Assembly: GCA_003161255.1 (NCBI GenBank)
Contig: PMOQ01000034.1
Location: 1 to 64,000 of the forward strand
Source of the DNA: Acidimicrobiaceae bacterium
GTDB taxonomy: Bacteria; Actinomycetota; Acidimicrobiia; Acidimicrobiales; RAAP-2
Direction: 5' to 3'
DNA length: 64,000 nt
The notes below the pieces were generated by a model that did no database searches, had not been told where the DNA came from, and saw only the letters and a list, made by a program, of their open reading frames with translations. This document shows, piece after piece, positions 24,020-33,440 of the stretch; the first letter of the stretch is position 1, and each line of letters starts with the position of its first letter. The position numbers and the translations under genes are program-made.

Positions 24020-25641
24020 TCGAGCTGCGCGATGTCTCCTTCCGCTACGGCGAGTCCGAAATACCCACCTTGTCCCACGTCGAGTTGTCCATTTCTGAAG
24101 GCGAGTTGTGTGTGGTGGTGGGCCAAACCGGGTCGGGCAAGTCGACGCTGCTCAAGGCGATCAACGGTCTCGTCCCGTATTTCACCGGTGGTCACCTCGC
24201 TGGGGAAGTGATCGTGGCCGGTCGTTCCACCCGGGACCACCCGCCTCGCGAGCTGGCCGACGTGGTGGGCCTGGTCGGCCAGAACCCGGCGGCCAGCTTC
24301 GTCACCGACGTCGTGGAGGACGAGCTGGCCTACGCCATGGAGAACCTCGGGATCGAGCCCGCGGCCATGCGGCGGCGAGTGGAGGACACTCTCGACTTGC
24401 TCGGTCTCCACGAGCTCCGGGCCCGCTCCTTGTTGAGCTTGTCGGGTGGCCAGCAACAGCGGGTGGCCATCGGGGCGGTGCTCACGGCGTCACCCCGGGT
24501 TTTGGTGCTCGACGAGCCCACTTCGGCCCTCGATCCCGCCGCAGCCGAAGAGGTTCTCGCCGCCCTCGCCCGCCTGGTCCACGACCTCGGCTTGACCGTG
24601 GTCGTGGCCGAGCACCGGCTCGAGCGCGTCCTGCCCTTCGCCGACCGGCTGATCATCGTTCCCGGAGACGGCGCTCCCCTGCAGGTCGGCGATCCGGGCG
24701 AGCTCATGGAACATTCCCCGGTGGCCCCACCCATCGTCGAGCTGGGACGCCTGGCGGGATGGGAACCGCTCCCCCTCTCGGTGCGCGACGCCCGACGGAT
24801 CGCCGCACCGTTGCGCGAGCGCCTGGCCACGATCGAACCAACCCGACCCGGGGAGGGGGCGGCTCTGCGCCCCGGGTCGGTGGTGGCCGCTACCCACCGG
24901 CTCTCGGTCTCCTACGGTGAACTCCGGGCCATCTGGGACATCGACCTGCGTTTTTGCCGCGGCGAGGTGCTGGCGCTCATGGGGCGCAACGGTTCGGGGA
25001 AGTCGACGCTGCTCGGTCAGCTCGTCGGGTTGCGCCCACCGACCGCCGGGACGGTCGATGTGGCCGGGCACGACCCGGTCGGCCTCGGGGCGAGAAAGCT
25101 CATCAAGCTGGTGGGGCTTGTGCCCCAAGACGCCGGCTTGCTGCTGTACAGCGCAACGGTGGGCGCCGAATGCTCGACGGCCGACCACGACGCCGGACTC
25201 GAACCCGGGACGACGGCCGCCACCCTCGATCGGGTGCTGCCCGGGGTGCCTGTCGGCCGCCACCCCCGAGACCTCTCCGAAGGCCAACGCCTGGCGCTGG
25301 CACTGGCTGTCGTGCTGGCCCCGGCTCCCCCGTTGGTCTTGCTCGACGAGCCGACCCGCGGCCTCGACTACCCGAGCAAAGACCGATTGGTGGCGGTCCT
25401 CGGGGACCTGCGAGACGCCGGCCACTCGGTCGTACTCGCCACCCACGACGTCGAGCTTGTGGCCCGGGTGGCCGATCGGGCCATCGTGCTCGCCGACGGC
25501 GAGGTGGTGGCCGACGGCCCCGCCCGTCAGGTGGTGTGCCACTCGCCGGTCTTTGCTCCCCAGGTGGCCAAGATTCTCGCCCCCGAGCCGTGGCTGACCG
25601 TCGCCGAGGTACGTGGCGCGCTCGAAGGCGTCGGACCGTGA
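24016..25641 (+). CDS. ECF transporter A component, two ATPase domains fused
   Basis: The 541-residue protein carries two ABC ATPases. NBD1 has Walker A GQTGSGKST (36-44), signature LSGGQ (142-146) and Walker B VLVLDEP (162-168). NBD2 has Walker A GRNGSGKST (323-331), a degenerate signature LSEGQ (420-424), Walker B LVLLDEP (440-446) and H-loop ATHDVE. ECF transporters normally use two separate ATPases (EcfA/A'); here both are on one chain in the EcfA-EcfA' order. The altered second signature suggests asymmetric hydrolysis. The GTG start overlaps the T-component stop, and the stop overlaps the S-component GTG, all by 4 nt. Confidence 0.88.
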   Translation: MIELRDVSFRYGESEIPTLSHVELSISEGELCVVVGQTGSGKSTLLKAINGLVPYFTGGHLAGEVIVAGRSTRDHPPRELADVVGLVGQNPAASFVTDVVEDELAYAMENLGIEPAAMRRRVEDTLDLLGLHELRARSLLSLSGGQQQRVAIGAVLTASPRVLVLDEPTSALDPAAAEEVLAALARLVHDLGLTVVVAEHRLERVLPFADRLIIVPGDGAPLQVGDPGELMEHSPVAPPIVELGRLAGWEPLPLSVRDARRIAAPLRERLATIEPTRPGEGAALRPGSVVAATHRLSVSYGELRAIWDIDLRFCRGEVLALMGRNGSGKSTLLGQLVGLRPPTAGTVDVAGHDPVGLGARKLIKLVGLVPQDAGLLLYSATVGAECSTADHDAGLEPGTTAATLDRVLPGVPVGRHPRDLSEGQRLALALAVVLAPAPPLVLLDEPTRGLDYPSKDRLVAVLGDLRDAGHSVVLATHDVELVARVADRAIVLADGEVVADGPARQVVCHSPVFAPQVAKILAPEPWLTVAEVRGALEGVGP

Positions 25642-26459
25642 ATGACGGCCTCGTGACCGCTACCGCGGCGCGCGCGCCGGCCATCCGGCTGCGACCGCGC
25701 GCTTCAGTCCTGTTGGCGCTGGCCTCGTTGCTCGGGATTGTCGCTTTCGGCTGGCCGTTGCTCATCCATCAGCACGCCGGCCCCAATACGGCCCACGGGG
25801 CGGACGCCCCGTGGATCTTCGTGGCGCTCGTGCCGTTCTTGTTGGCCATCGTGCTGGCGGAGATCTCCGAAGGCTCCCTCGACGCCAAGGCGGTGGCGTT
25901 GCTCGGGATCTTGGCCGCCAGCGCGGCCGCACTACGGATCCCGAGCCCGGGGATCGACGGGTTCGAGCCGCTGTGGTTTCTCATCATCTTGTCGGGGCGT
26001 GTCTTTGGGCGGGGCTTCGGGTTCGTCCTCGGCGCCCTCACCCTGTTCGTCTCTGCGCTCATCACCGGGGGCGTCGGACCGTGGCTGCCGTTCGAGATTC
26101 TCGGCGCCGCCTGGATGGGACTCGGCGCCGGTTGCCTGCCACCGGCCACGGGTAAGCGTGAACTCGCGATCCTCGCCGCCTACGCCGTGGTGGCCTGCCT
26201 GATCTACGGCATGCTGCTCAACTTGTGGTTCTGGCCCTTCGTCGGCACGCACTCGAGCGTTGCCTTTTTGCCCGGAGCCGGGTTCGTCGAGAACCTCCAC
26301 CGCTTCGTGCTCTTCGATGTGACGACCTCGCTCGGGTTCGACATCCCCCGGGCCGTCACGAACGCCGTGCTGATCATCGTACTCGGACGTCCGGTCCTCG
26401 GGGCGCTCCGACGGGTCTGCAAACGTGCCGCCTTCGATCCACTGGTGACGTTCGACTGA
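25638..26459 (+). CDS. ECF transporter S component, probable cobalamin-specific
   Basis: The 273-residue membrane protein has about six helices (LRPRASVLLALASLLGIVAFGW; FVALVPFLLAIVLAE; LAASAAALRIPSP; GFVLGALTLFVSALITGG; LAAYAVVACLIYGML; DIPRAVTNAVLIIVLGRPVL). The GRVFGRGFGFVLGALT segment and the C-terminal helix are typical of ECF S components, the subunit that binds the vitamin. Specificity for cobalamin or a precursor is inferred from the riboswitch and the transcobalamin-like partners, not from residues. It is the last gene of the five-gene unit. Confidence 0.8.
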   Translation: MNDGLVTATAARAPAIRLRPRASVLLALASLLGIVAFGWPLLIHQHAGPNTAHGADAPWIFVALVPFLLAIVLAEISEGSLDAKAVALLGILAASAAALRIPSPGIDGFEPLWFLIILSGRVFGRGFGFVLGALTLFVSALITGGVGPWLPFEILGAAWMGLGAGCLPPATGKRELAILAAYAVVACLIYGMLLNLWFWPFVGTHSSVAFLPGAGFVENLHRFVLFDVTTSLGFDIPRAVTNAVLIIVLGRPVLGALRRVCKRAAFDPLVTFD

Positions 26460-26561
26460 CGGAGAGTCGCGCCAAACTGTTGCGGGCCAATGCGGGCGTC
26501 GCGCGGTTTTTCAACGGCCGGGCGCGACGATGGCAAGCTGCTTGCCGAGCGAAGGAGAGCC

Positions 26562-28868
26562 ATGAGTGACAGGGATGATTTCCGCGGTCGGATCGGTCGG
26601 GATTGGCGGGACTCCGAGCCCTGGTGGCCGCCCGAGACCACGGCCCCTCCGGGGGCGCCCAACGTCGTGCTCGTCGTCCTCGACGACGTGGGCTACGCCC
26701 AGCTCGGCTGTTACGGCTCTGACATCGCCACCCCGGTCATCGACGGGTTGGCCGCCTCTGGCCTGCGACTGGCCAACTTCCACACCACCGCGTTGTGCTC
26801 GCCCTCCCGGGCCTGCCTGTTGACCGGGCGGAATCACCATCGCAGCGGCATGGGCCGCGTAGCCGACCTGGCGGTGGGATATCCGGGCTACTGGGGCAAG
26901 CCACCCAAAGAAAACGGTTACCTCTCAGAGATCCTGCGGGCCGAGGGCTACGCCACCTATGCCGTCGGGAAATGGCACCTGAGTCCCGAGGCCGAGACGG
27001 ATATGGCCTCATCGCGGGCCACGTGGCCGCTAGCCCGTGGGTTCGACCGTTGGTATGGCTTCCACGGCGGGGAGACCCATCAGTTCATGCCCGCCCTGTT
27101 TCACGACAACCACGCCGTTCGCCCACCCAAGAGCGTCGCCGAGGGTTACCACCTCAGTGCTGATCTGGCTGATCGTTCCATCGAGTTTGTGGGTGACCTG
27201 CGCGCCGTCGACGTCGAGCGTCCGTTCTTTTTGTACCTGTGCACCGGCGCCTGCCATTCACCGCACCAAGCCCCAAAGGAGTGGATCGAGCGCTATCGGG
27301 GAGCGTTCGACTCGGGCTGGGACGAGTGGCGCGACCGCACCTTCGCCCGCCAGCTCGAACTCGGCGTGCTCCCCGTGGGCACCGAGCTCTCCCCGCGTCC
27401 TGCGTGGGTACGGCCCTGGGCCGAACTGGGCGACGTCGAAAAGGCCCTGGCCGCCCGCTTCATGGAGTGTTTCGCCGGATTTTTGTCCTATACCGACCAC
27501 CAGCTCGGTCGGCTGTTCTCGTTCCTGGCCGACGTGGGCGACCTCGACAACACCGTGGTGGTCCTCGTCTCGGACAACGGCGCCAGCTCCGAAGGAGGGT
27601 CCGAGGGCTCTATCAACGACATCCGCCTCGAGAACCTCGACCCGGCGTCGGTGGCCGAGATGCACGAGAAAATCGAAGAGATCGGCGGTCCCCTGACTCA
27701 CAACAACTACCCCTGGGGCTGGACGATGGCCGGCAACACTCCCTTCAAGCGTTGGAAGCGCGAGGTGCACGAAGGCGGGGTCGCCGACCCGTGCATCGTG
27801 AGCTGGCCAGCACGGTTCGCTCCGTCCGCCGGCGGGATCCGCCACCAGTTCGCCCACGCCGTCGATGTCCTGCCGAGTGTGCTCGAGCTGGTCGGGGTCT
27901 CCGCACCAGAACGGATCGAGTCGGTGCCCCAGTCGCGCATCGACGGGATGAGCTTCGCTCCGTTGCTCGGACCCGATGGCGAGACAGCCCCCGAGACGCA
28001 TCTGACCCAGCATTTCGAGATGCTCGGATCTCGGGCCATCTACCACGACGGATGGAAGGCGGTGACGTTCCACCCGGTCGGTCCGATGTACAACGACGGT
28101 CTCAATCCGAACGCACCCTTCGACGACGATGTCTGGGAGCTCTACCACGTCGCTGCGGACCTCTCGGAGACCAATGACCTGGCTGCCGCGGAGCCCGAAC
28201 GCCTGGCGGCGATGATCGAACTGTGGTGGGGGGAAGCCGAGCGCAACGACGTGCTGCCCTTGGACAACCGGCCGCTCTGGGCGCTGATCAACAAGAAGCC
28301 AGACCGCCGACGGGATCGCTCGGTGTTCCGCTACTTCCAAGGTGGGGCACCGGTCCCCGAGTCGGTCGCCGTCCAAGTGCAGAACCGCTCGCACATCGTG
28401 CGGGCTGACGTGGTGGTCCGAGACGGCGTCGTCGCGTGCGGCGTGCTCGTGGCCCTGGGTTCGGCCCTCGGTGGCTGGTCGCTCCACTGCGTCGACGGAC
28501 GTCCCCGGTATGTCCACAACCTCTACGGCAAGCGCCGCCATGTGTTCGTGAGCCCCGAGCCACTCGGACCGGGTAGCCACCAGGTGGCCTTCGAATTCGA
28601 AAAGGACGATGGCCTGGGCGGCCGGGTCAAGCTATTGGTGGACGAAGTGGTGGTCACAGAGGGGGAGATCAAACGCTTCACCCCGGCCGGTTTCAACGGG
28701 GTGGGGGTGGGACTCACCTGTGGTTATGAATGGGGACCGGCGGTGGGGGAGGGCTACGAGGCCCCCTTCGCTTTCAACGGCACCATCGAGCGGGCGGTGG
28801 TCGAGGTGACCGGACCGGCGCTGCGAGATCCGTTGGCCGAGATCGCCGCCATCCTCGCTGAACAGTAG
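26562..28868 (+). CDS. Type I (Cys-type) arylsulfatase
   Basis: The 768-residue alkaline-phosphatase-fold enzyme has metal ligands in LVVLDDVGYAQLG (Asp41, Asp42). CSPSRACLLTGR (Cys79) is the site converted to formylglycine. GKWHLSP, HSPHQAPKEW and VVLVSDNGASSEGG supply further active-site residues. A C-terminal beta domain (about 590-740) follows. It lacks a signal peptide, so it is probably cytosolic. It depends on a formylglycine-generating enzyme that is not encoded here. The start at 26562 follows GAAGGAGA; an upstream in-frame ATG at 26490 has no such site. Substrate unknown. Confidence 0.85.
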   Translation: MSDRDDFRGRIGRDWRDSEPWWPPETTAPPGAPNVVLVVLDDVGYAQLGCYGSDIATPVIDGLAASGLRLANFHTTALCSPSRACLLTGRNHHRSGMGRVADLAVGYPGYWGKPPKENGYLSEILRAEGYATYAVGKWHLSPEAETDMASSRATWPLARGFDRWYGFHGGETHQFMPALFHDNHAVRPPKSVAEGYHLSADLADRSIEFVGDLRAVDVERPFFLYLCTGACHSPHQAPKEWIERYRGAFDSGWDEWRDRTFARQLELGVLPVGTELSPRPAWVRPWAELGDVEKALAARFMECFAGFLSYTDHQLGRLFSFLADVGDLDNTVVVLVSDNGASSEGGSEGSINDIRLENLDPASVAEMHEKIEEIGGPLTHNNYPWGWTMAGNTPFKRWKREVHEGGVADPCIVSWPARFAPSAGGIRHQFAHAVDVLPSVLELVGVSAPERIESVPQSRIDGMSFAPLLGPDGETAPETHLTQHFEMLGSRAIYHDGWKAVTFHPVGPMYNDGLNPNAPFDDDVWELYHVAADLSETNDLAAAEPERLAAMIELWWGEAERNDVLPLDNRPLWALINKKPDRRRDRSVFRYFQGGAPVPESVAVQVQNRSHIVRADVVVRDGVVACGVLVALGSALGGWSLHCVDGRPRYVHNLYGKRRHVFVSPEPLGPGSHQVAFEFEKDDGLGGRVKLLVDEVVVTEGEIKRFTPAGFNGVGVGLTCGYEWGPAVGEGYEAPFAFNGTIERAVVEVTGPALRDPLAEIAAILAEQ

Positions 28869-28955
28869 GCGTGCTGTGGGGACCCACCAGGCGACCGCCC
28901 CTCGCCGTGGTTGCTTGCGCGGAGTAGCCTGCCGGCCGATTGGGGAGGTTCGACG

Positions 28956-30176
28956 ATGAGCGTTGACGGTTGGGTGGCTGCGGGCTTCGAAGGGGTGCGG
29001 GGCGCCTTTCAGGCGAACTTCGATGCCGGCAAGGAGGTGGGCGCGGCGTTCGCCGCCTACCACCGAGGCCAGTTGGTGGTCGACCTGTGGGGCGGGATCG
29101 CCGACCAGCACACCGAGAAGCCCTGGGAAGAGGACACTTTGGTCCTCGTCTATTCGACCACCAAGGGCGCCACGGCGCTGTGCGCCAACAAACTGATCCA
29201 AGAGGGGGCACTCGACGCTGATGCCGCCGTCGTCACCTACTGGCCCGAGTTCGCCCAGGCGGGCAAGGAAGCGGTCACCGTGACCGACCTGTTGGCCCAC
29301 CGCGCCGGGCTGGCGTGGATCGACGGTTCGATGAGTTTCGACGAGATGGTGGCCTGGGAGCCAGTTGTCCGCGCTCTGGGCGCCCAAGCCCCTTCCTGGC
29401 CACCGGGCACGGCGCACGGCTACCACGCGACGACCTTCGGATGGCTGGTCGGTGAGGTGGTGCGCCGGGTAAGCGGCAAGAGCGTCGGGCGTTACCTGGC
29501 CGACGAGATCGCCGGACCTTTGGCCGCTGACTTTTACATCGGGCTGCCCGCCCGTCTGGAGGACCGGGTGGCCCGGCTCGTCAGCTTCGCCGAGGCCGGG
29601 GGTGCGGGGGCCCCGCTCGAGGGATTGCCGGGGGCCGGCGGCGACCAGCTGGGCCAACTGGCCGAGTACTTGGCCCCCGACGGCGCCCTTACCAAGGCCC
29701 TCAATGCCCCCGGCGGCGCGCTGTCTGACCCCGGGGTGTGGAACACCCCGGAGCTGCACCGGGCCGAGGTACCCGCGGCGAACGGCATTTGTGACGCACG
29801 CTCGTTGGCCCGGCTCTACGGCGCTGCGGTGAGCGACGTGGTGGCCCCTTCGGGGGAGAAGGTCCGCATCTTGAGCCCCGAGCAGTTGACTCGGGCCGTG
29901 CACCAAGAGACCGAGGGACCCGACAAGGTGCTCCTGGGTCTCGACATGCAGTGGGGGCTCGGGTTCATGATCAACCGCGGGCTCATCGATCTCGCCCGGA
30001 TCGGCGGCCCACGTTCGTTCGGTCATTTTGGAATGGGCGGCTCGGCCGGCTGGGCCGAGCCCGATGCCGAACTCGCAATGGGCTATGTGATGAACAAGAT
30101 GGTGGTGGGGACGACCGGCGACACTCGCAGCTACCGCCTGATGCACGCCTGCCTGGAGGCCGCCGCGGCCCGGTGA
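28956..30176 (+). CDS. Serine beta-lactamase-fold esterase (class C/EstB-like)
   Basis: The 406-residue protein has the nucleophile motif S67-T-T-K70 (VYSTTKGATAL), a Tyr in HGYHATTFGWLVGEVV (second motif) and HFGMGGSAGWAEP in place of the KTG box. FGWLVGEVVRRVSG is the usual family segment. This EstB/LACTB-like group hydrolyses esters rather than beta-lactams. No signal peptide is seen. The ATG at 28956 follows GGGGAGG, making it better than the earlier in-frame start at 28911. It is 87 nt downstream of the sulfatase gene and possibly co-transcribed. Confidence 0.82.
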   Translation: MSVDGWVAAGFEGVRGAFQANFDAGKEVGAAFAAYHRGQLVVDLWGGIADQHTEKPWEEDTLVLVYSTTKGATALCANKLIQEGALDADAAVVTYWPEFAQAGKEAVTVTDLLAHRAGLAWIDGSMSFDEMVAWEPVVRALGAQAPSWPPGTAHGYHATTFGWLVGEVVRRVSGKSVGRYLADEIAGPLAADFYIGLPARLEDRVARLVSFAEAGGAGAPLEGLPGAGGDQLGQLAEYLAPDGALTKALNAPGGALSDPGVWNTPELHRAEVPAANGICDARSLARLYGAAVSDVVAPSGEKVRILSPEQLTRAVHQETEGPDKVLLGLDMQWGLGFMINRGLIDLARIGGPRSFGHFGMGGSAGWAEPDAELAMGYVMNKMVVGTTGDTRSYRLMHACLEAAAAR

Positions 30177-30200
30177 CCGCGGTGCGGGTGACCGCGGTGC

Positions 30201-31223
30201 TCAGCGCCGGCGGAGCCGCTTGTCTTCGATGGCCGGTGCGGTCCACCCGGCGTCATTGGTGAGGAGGTCCTCGCCGGGCGGCACGATCTCGTCGATCCGG
30301 TCCAAGACGTCGTCGCTCAAGGAGAGCCCGGCCGCCGGCAGCTGGGATTCCAACTGCTCCATGGTGCGCGGCCCGATGATGGGGCAGGTGACCGCCGGGT
30401 GGGCCAGCACGAAGGCCAAGGACAGTTCGATGAGGGAGAGCCCGGCGGAATCGGCCAACTTCTGCAGTTCGGTGACCACCTCGAGCTTCTTCTTGTTCCC
30501 CGGCAAGTTGAGGTCGTAGCGGTCGGGCAACATGGCCGTGCGCCTCGACGTGTTCGCCTTTCCTTCACCGAAGGCCCCAGAGAGCCAGCCACCGGCCAAC
30601 GGGCTCCAACTCAGCACGCCCATGCCGTATTGCTGGCAGACCGCTAGCAGGTCGGTCTCGATGCCGCGCACGAGGATCGAATAGGGCGGCTGCTCGGTGC
30701 GGAAGCGCTCTCGGACCCGGCGCTCGGCGACCCATTGGGCCTCGACGACCTGGTGGGCGGGGAAGGTGGAGCTCCCGGCGTAGCGGATCTTTCCCGCCGT
30801 GACGAGATCGCTCAAGGCGCCGAGAGTGTCGTCAATGTCGGTCTCCGGCGAGGGTCGGTGGATCTGATAAAGGTCGATGTAGTCGGTCTCGAGGCGCCGC
30901 AGGCTGTTGTCGCATTCGGCCAAGATCCAGCGTCGGGAGTTCCCCTGGGCGTTGGGGTCGCGCCCCATCGCACCGTGCACCTTCGTTGCGAGCACGATCT
31001 TCTCTCGCTTCAGGCCCTTCAGCGCCTTGCCCACGATGACTTCTGACTCCCCGAACGAGTACATGTCCGCGGTGTCGATGAAGTTGATGCCGGCCTCGAC
31101 CGCCCGATTGATGATGGCGACGGAGTCCTCGTGGTCGGGGTTGCCCCATGCGCCGAACATCATGGCCCCGAGACACAGCGGGCTGACCTTGATCCCTGTA
31201 CTTCCGAGCGTGCGATAGTCCAT
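30201..31223 (-). CDS. Aldo/keto reductase
   Basis: The 340-residue TIM-barrel NADPH-dependent reductase carries the catalytic tetrad: Asp and Tyr in FIDTADMYSFGESE, Lys in VLATKVHG and His in LYQIHRP. The NADPH-binding end is PIIGPRTMEQLESQL. It resembles the AKR11/12-type bacterial oxidoreductases; substrate unknown. It is convergent with the beta-lactamase-fold gene (25-nt gap). The start is supported by a -10-like box ending 6 nt upstream. Confidence 0.85.
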   Translation of the reverse strand: MDYRTLGSTGIKVSPLCLGAMMFGAWGNPDHEDSVAIINRAVEAGINFIDTADMYSFGESEVIVGKALKGLKREKIVLATKVHGAMGRDPNAQGNSRRWILAECDNSLRRLETDYIDLYQIHRPSPETDIDDTLGALSDLVTAGKIRYAGSSTFPAHQVVEAQWVAERRVRERFRTEQPPYSILVRGIETDLLAVCQQYGMGVLSWSPLAGGWLSGAFGEGKANTSRRTAMLPDRYDLNLPGNKKKLEVVTELQKLADSAGLSLIELSLAFVLAHPAVTCPIIGPRTMEQLESQLPAAGLSLSDDVLDRIDEIVPPGEDLLTNDAGWTAPAIEDKRLRRR

Positions 31224-31229
31224 GGGCGC

Positions 31230-31235
31230 AGCGTA
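31230..31235 (-). promoter_or_regulatory. -10 box TACGCT, leaderless start of the aldo/keto reductase gene
   Basis: On the minus strand TACGCT ends 6 nt before the ATG at 31223, the same hexamer and spacing as at the DUF1345 gene (11308-11313). Confidence 0.4.
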
Positions 31236-31654
31236 CCGGGCCCGGCTCGCCCGGGTTCGCTCTCCCCTCGGTGTGGATCGGGTTGGACGATTCGCCGACG
31301 CGAGTTCGGCCTGACAACTTCACCGTGACCTACACCCAAGCGGGCCATGACGGCGTCTCTCCGTCGAAGGGTCCCAACCAGCCTCGGCCGTACTGGCCAA
31401 TCCATCGCGTCGAGACCGGCCCTCGCCCGACCCGTTGAGAGCAGCACTGACTCTCTGGGAGACTGAAGGGATGGACAATGAGCCGGCAGGAGACGGGCCT
31501 GGCCGTTCTCGGGTGCGCTGGTCATGGTGAACCACCGCCGCGAAGGTGACCCGCCCGGGTCGCCCTCTCGCCGTGGGTTGCCCGGCCACAGCGGGCTACG
31601 GATCGATCGCACCGTGCCGGGGCGAAATGGGCCCACCCACCACCGCACGTCCCG
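31236..31654. other. Divergent intergenic region upstream of clpS
   Basis: I see no supported gene. Open frames on both strands lack start signals and family-like sequence. It should contain the clpS promoter, but no clear -10 or Shine-Dalgarno stands near the clpS ATG. Confidence 0.35.
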
Positions 31655-31948
31655 ATGACCCAGACCGTCGAGCTTCCCGCAGTTTCCACCCCCGACGCCG
31701 ACGAGCTCCTCGCGCACGAGGACCTTTGGGCGGTCATCGCGTGGAACGACGACGTGACGACGTTCGAGACGGTGATCAAAGCGTTCGTTGACATCTTCGG
31801 CCACTCTCCCGAGCGGGCCGAGCGCCTGGCGTGGCAGATCCACCGCACGGGAAAGGCGGTCGTGGCCGTCCGCCCGAAAGCAGAGGCCGAAGACGCGGTG
31901 CGCCGGCTCCACCAAAGAAAGATTCAGGCGACTCTTGATCGGGCGTGA
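31655..31948 (+). CDS. clpS: ClpS, N-end-rule adaptor of the Clp protease
   Basis: The 97-residue protein matches the ClpS core: LWAVIAWNDDVTTFETVIKAF (the N-degron-binding region with the conserved ND pair), FGHSPERAERLAWQIHRTGKAVVAV (His near the binding pocket) and a final helix EAEDAVRRLHQRKIQ that contacts the ClpC/ClpA N-domain. It delivers proteins with destabilising N-terminal residues to Clp. It is a single gene, convergent with the WS/DGAT gene. Confidence 0.88.
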   Translation: MTQTVELPAVSTPDADELLAHEDLWAVIAWNDDVTTFETVIKAFVDIFGHSPERAERLAWQIHRTGKAVVAVRPKAEAEDAVRRLHQRKIQATLDRA

Positions 31949-31967
31949 TCAGCCGGGCCGGTGAGGG

Positions 31968-33365
31968 TCAGTCGCTCAGCTTCAGGAGTTCGGTCATTCC
32001 GTTTTCGATGCCCTCGCAGAGCACCGGGAGGTCCTCGGTGGTGTCGTAGTCGCCGGTGACCCCGAAGTTGACCTGCCCGTCGTAGGAGAAGATGGCAACA
32101 CCAATGCGGATGCTGCCGGCGAGGGGGACGTAGGGGAAGGCTTTCAACATCCGTCGCCCGGCCACGTAGAGCGGTAGCTGGGGTCCCGGGACGTTGGTGG
32201 TCACCGTGTTGATGTTGCGCTGGGGCATCCGATTGGCCAGGCGCATCCCGACGCCGAGCAACATCGGCGGAGCGAACCCCGACATCGCGGTGAGCGCCTC
32301 TCCGGCGACGGCCTGTTTGGATTCCTTCAGCCCCTCCATCTGGACGGTGATGGCAGCGAGACGCTCGACAGGGTCGGCGATGCCGATCGGCAGCTCGGCG
32401 AACATCGCCGAGACCTTGTTCTCCACGGTGCCGTCCCCGACCGCCTTGCCGCTCGCGTCACGGGGGCGGATCGAAACCGGGACAAGGGTGCGCACCACCC
32501 GATCCACCGATTCGCTCCGGGAGAGCAACAACTCTCTGAACCCGTTGGTGATGGCGGCCAGGATCACGTCGTTGAACGTCCCGCCGACGCCCTTGCGCAC
32601 CACCTTAACGTCATCGACCGAGGTCGACGCCCAGGCGTAGCGGCGGTGGGGACCGATGGGGCCGTTGAGGCTGGAGGTCGGGGTAGGGCGCACAAGTCCG
32701 GTCATCGATGACAGGCCGGCGGCGACCTCCTTTATCTGACCGACACCCCTACGCATCGCTCGGGTCGAGGCGCGCACGGCTCGGACCTGCTCGTAGGGAC
32801 TCTTGACCAGTCCGACGACAGCGTCGGTCGCCAGTTGAAGGCTCGATGGGGTGGGACGCGGGTTCCAATCGGTGGGTGCGGGGGGTGCCGTCTCGGGGGA
32901 CAGATCCATGATCACGGTCAGCAGATCGGTTCCGGCCACTCCGTCCACCATGGCGTGGTGGGTCTTGGCCAAGATGGCCCAGCGGTCGTCTTCGAGGCCT
33001 TCGACGACCCAGATCTCCCACAAGGGCTTCGAACGGTCCAGCTGTTGGGACATCACCCGGCCCACCAACTTGCGCAGGTCGATCTCCCCGCCGGGGGCCG
33101 GCAGCGCGCTGTGGCGGACGTGGTAGTCGATGTTGAAATGCTGGTCGTCCACCCATACGGCGCGCCCGAGGCCGAGGGGGACGGTTGCGACGACCTGTCG
33201 GTAGCGCGGGACCAGGGGAAGCTTGCCCTCGATCATCGACAGGACGTCGCCGAATGGGGGAGGGGGACCTTCGAAGATGCACACCGACGCGATGTGCATG
33301 TGACTCGTGCCGTCTTCGAGGTTGAGGAACCAGGTGTCGAGAGGACTCATCCGGTCGTTGCTCAT
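31968..33365 (-). CDS. Wax ester synthase/diacylglycerol acyltransferase (WS/DGAT)
   Basis: The 465-residue protein has the acyl-CoA-dependent acyltransferase motif HHAMVDG (residues 136-142), the N-terminal MSPLDTWFLNLEDGTSHMHI typical of the family, PLWEIWVVEGL, and the C-terminal NVPGPQLPLYVAG with FGVTGDYDTTEDL. These enzymes make triacylglycerol or wax esters from acyl-CoA at the membrane. Together with the patatin-like gene upstream it suggests storage-lipid turnover. Start 33365 was chosen because GAGGAGG precedes this ATG; the frame is open to 33407. Confidence 0.88.
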   Translation of the reverse strand: MSNDRMSPLDTWFLNLEDGTSHMHIASVCIFEGPPPPFGDVLSMIEGKLPLVPRYRQVVATVPLGLGRAVWVDDQHFNIDYHVRHSALPAPGGEIDLRKLVGRVMSQQLDRSKPLWEIWVVEGLEDDRWAILAKTHHAMVDGVAGTDLLTVIMDLSPETAPPAPTDWNPRPTPSSLQLATDAVVGLVKSPYEQVRAVRASTRAMRRGVGQIKEVAAGLSSMTGLVRPTPTSSLNGPIGPHRRYAWASTSVDDVKVVRKGVGGTFNDVILAAITNGFRELLLSRSESVDRVVRTLVPVSIRPRDASGKAVGDGTVENKVSAMFAELPIGIADPVERLAAITVQMEGLKESKQAVAGEALTAMSGFAPPMLLGVGMRLANRMPQRNINTVTTNVPGPQLPLYVAGRRMLKAFPYVPLAGSIRIGVAIFSYDGQVNFGVTGDYDTTEDLPVLCEGIENGMTELLKLSD

Positions 33366-33440
33366 CGAGCCTCCTCGTTGGTCAACTTCGTGTGCCTCGT
33401 TCGGCAAATCTACCGCCGCACCGACCCTGTGGATAGGGGA

